From JABDQZ01 sp963801985 (GTDB taxonomy: Bacteria > Pseudomonadota > Gammaproteobacteria > Chromatiales > Chromatiaceae), in assembly GCA_963801985.1 (NCBI GenBank), contig CAWDGV010000007.1:186001-250000 (forward strand): 64,000 bases of DNA, given 5' to 3'. How positions within the stretch are numbered: position 1 is the stretch's first letter; every line of letters starts with the position of its first letter. Of the stretch, positions 63,803 through 64,000 are shown piece after piece. Made by a program: the position numbers and the translations under genes. The notes under the pieces are model-generated. The model saw only the letters and a program-made list of their open reading frames with translations. It was not told the DNA's origin and ran no database searches.

Positions 63803-64000
63803 TTAGTTATACATCTCTGGCGCAAAGGTCTGCTTAATCATTTCCATCTGTTCGGTAGGTATCGGCTGTTTTACACTGGTTTTAAGAAAATCCGGTGTTG
63901 GTGGTGGCGGAAAATATTCCGGTTGTTTTGAAGTCGCCTTTTCCGGTGTTTTTTCCGCTAATTCTGTTGTTGATTTATCCTGTGGTTGAGTCTCGCCAGA
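63803..64000 (-). CDS. C-terminal 65 residues of a proline-rich protein (5' part outside window)
   Basis: A frame enters from the right edge on the - strand and ends at TAA 63803-63805. The visible tail has a Thr/Glu/Lys-rich part (STTELAEKTPEKATSKQPE), FPPPPTPDFLKTSV and a helical end (PTEQMEMIKQTFAPEMYN). The Pro-rich linker hints at an envelope-spanning protein, but no family can be named. Confidence 0.5.
   Translation of the reverse strand, partial: SGETQPQDKSTTELAEKTPEKATSKQPEYFPPPPTPDFLKTSVKQPIPTEQMEMIKQTFAPEMYN

Noticed and set aside
1..64000. CRISPR arrays, insertion sequences, rRNA genes
   Set aside because: No regularly spaced identical repeats, no transposase-like product and no rRNA sequence were seen.

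Overview
The window is chromosomal DNA of a gammaproteobacterium. The order smc-zipA-ligA, clpS-clpA-infA-bpt, ftsK-lolA-rarA, yceD-rpmF-plsX-fabHDG-acpP-fabF-pabC-mltG-tmk-holB-tatD and lapA-lapB-pyrF is that of this class, and the chromosome dimer resolution site near the right end is the enterobacterial-type dif sequence. A dissimilatory-type ATP sulfurylase gene (sat) suggests a sulfur-oxidising metabolism. An oxaloacetate decarboxylase sodium pump, a monomeric NADP isocitrate dehydrogenase, four PilZ-domain proteins and an isolated flagellar hook-length gene add to the picture. The species cannot be fixed from this window.

Layout. 1-5.1 kb: smc (5' end missing), zipA, ligA. 5.3-6.7 kb: lone fliK-like gene behind a sigma-54-type promoter. 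6.9-9.1 kb: lapA, lapB, pyrF. 9.3-24.4 kb: sat, a PilZ gene, nudF, a roxA/GNAT/hypothetical operon, an OmpA-family gene, purB, acnB, a lipoprotein gene, mnmA-hflD, rluE-nudJ and icd. Single-base frame breaks are concentrated in this stretch (sat, roxA, GNAT, purB, acnB, icd) although the protein sequence between breaks stays well conserved. 24.5-36 kb: cspD, clpS-clpA, infA, bpt, an RND/MMPL exporter fused to a cyclic-nucleotide-binding domain, aat, a YcgR-like gene, trxB, ald. 36.2-43.5 kb: ftsK, lolA, rarA, crcB, a DUF190 gene, serS, a DUF808 gene. 43.6-48.5 kb: a Bax-inhibitor-1 family gene, tRNA-Ser(UGA), maf, oadGAB. 48.6-59.5 kb: the fatty acid cluster and its usual downstream genes. 59.6-62.3 kb: a PilZ gene, an acyl-CoA synthetase and a hypothetical gene.

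The most striking feature is at 62338-63340. A canonical dif site (63313-63340) is preceded by a second copy of its XerC arm and central region at 62338-62356, so that a perfect 19-bp direct repeat brackets a 974-bp element. The element encodes one HTH protein resembling the XafT/VC1465 family of Xer recombination activation factors. It also holds two hairpins, three iteron-like repeats and a perfect DnaA box. It has the architecture of a very small IMEX (integrative mobile element exploiting Xer), such as a filamentous-phage satellite or its remnant. When the ends are joined in silico as in the excised circle, a leader reading frame with a strong ribosome binding site forms across the att junction. 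It ends in an ATGA overlap with the start of the xafT-like gene. Integration therefore appears to separate this gene from its translation signals, and excision would restore them.

How parts connect: ftsK (36.2 kb) encodes the translocase that normally activates Xer recombination at dif, and the three GGGNAGGG (KOPS) motifs noticed all lie on the + strand, pointing toward dif. Aat, Bpt, ClpS and ClpA form a complete bacterial N-degron pathway. The fab cluster supplies phospholipid precursors, with its own promoter and terminator around acpP.
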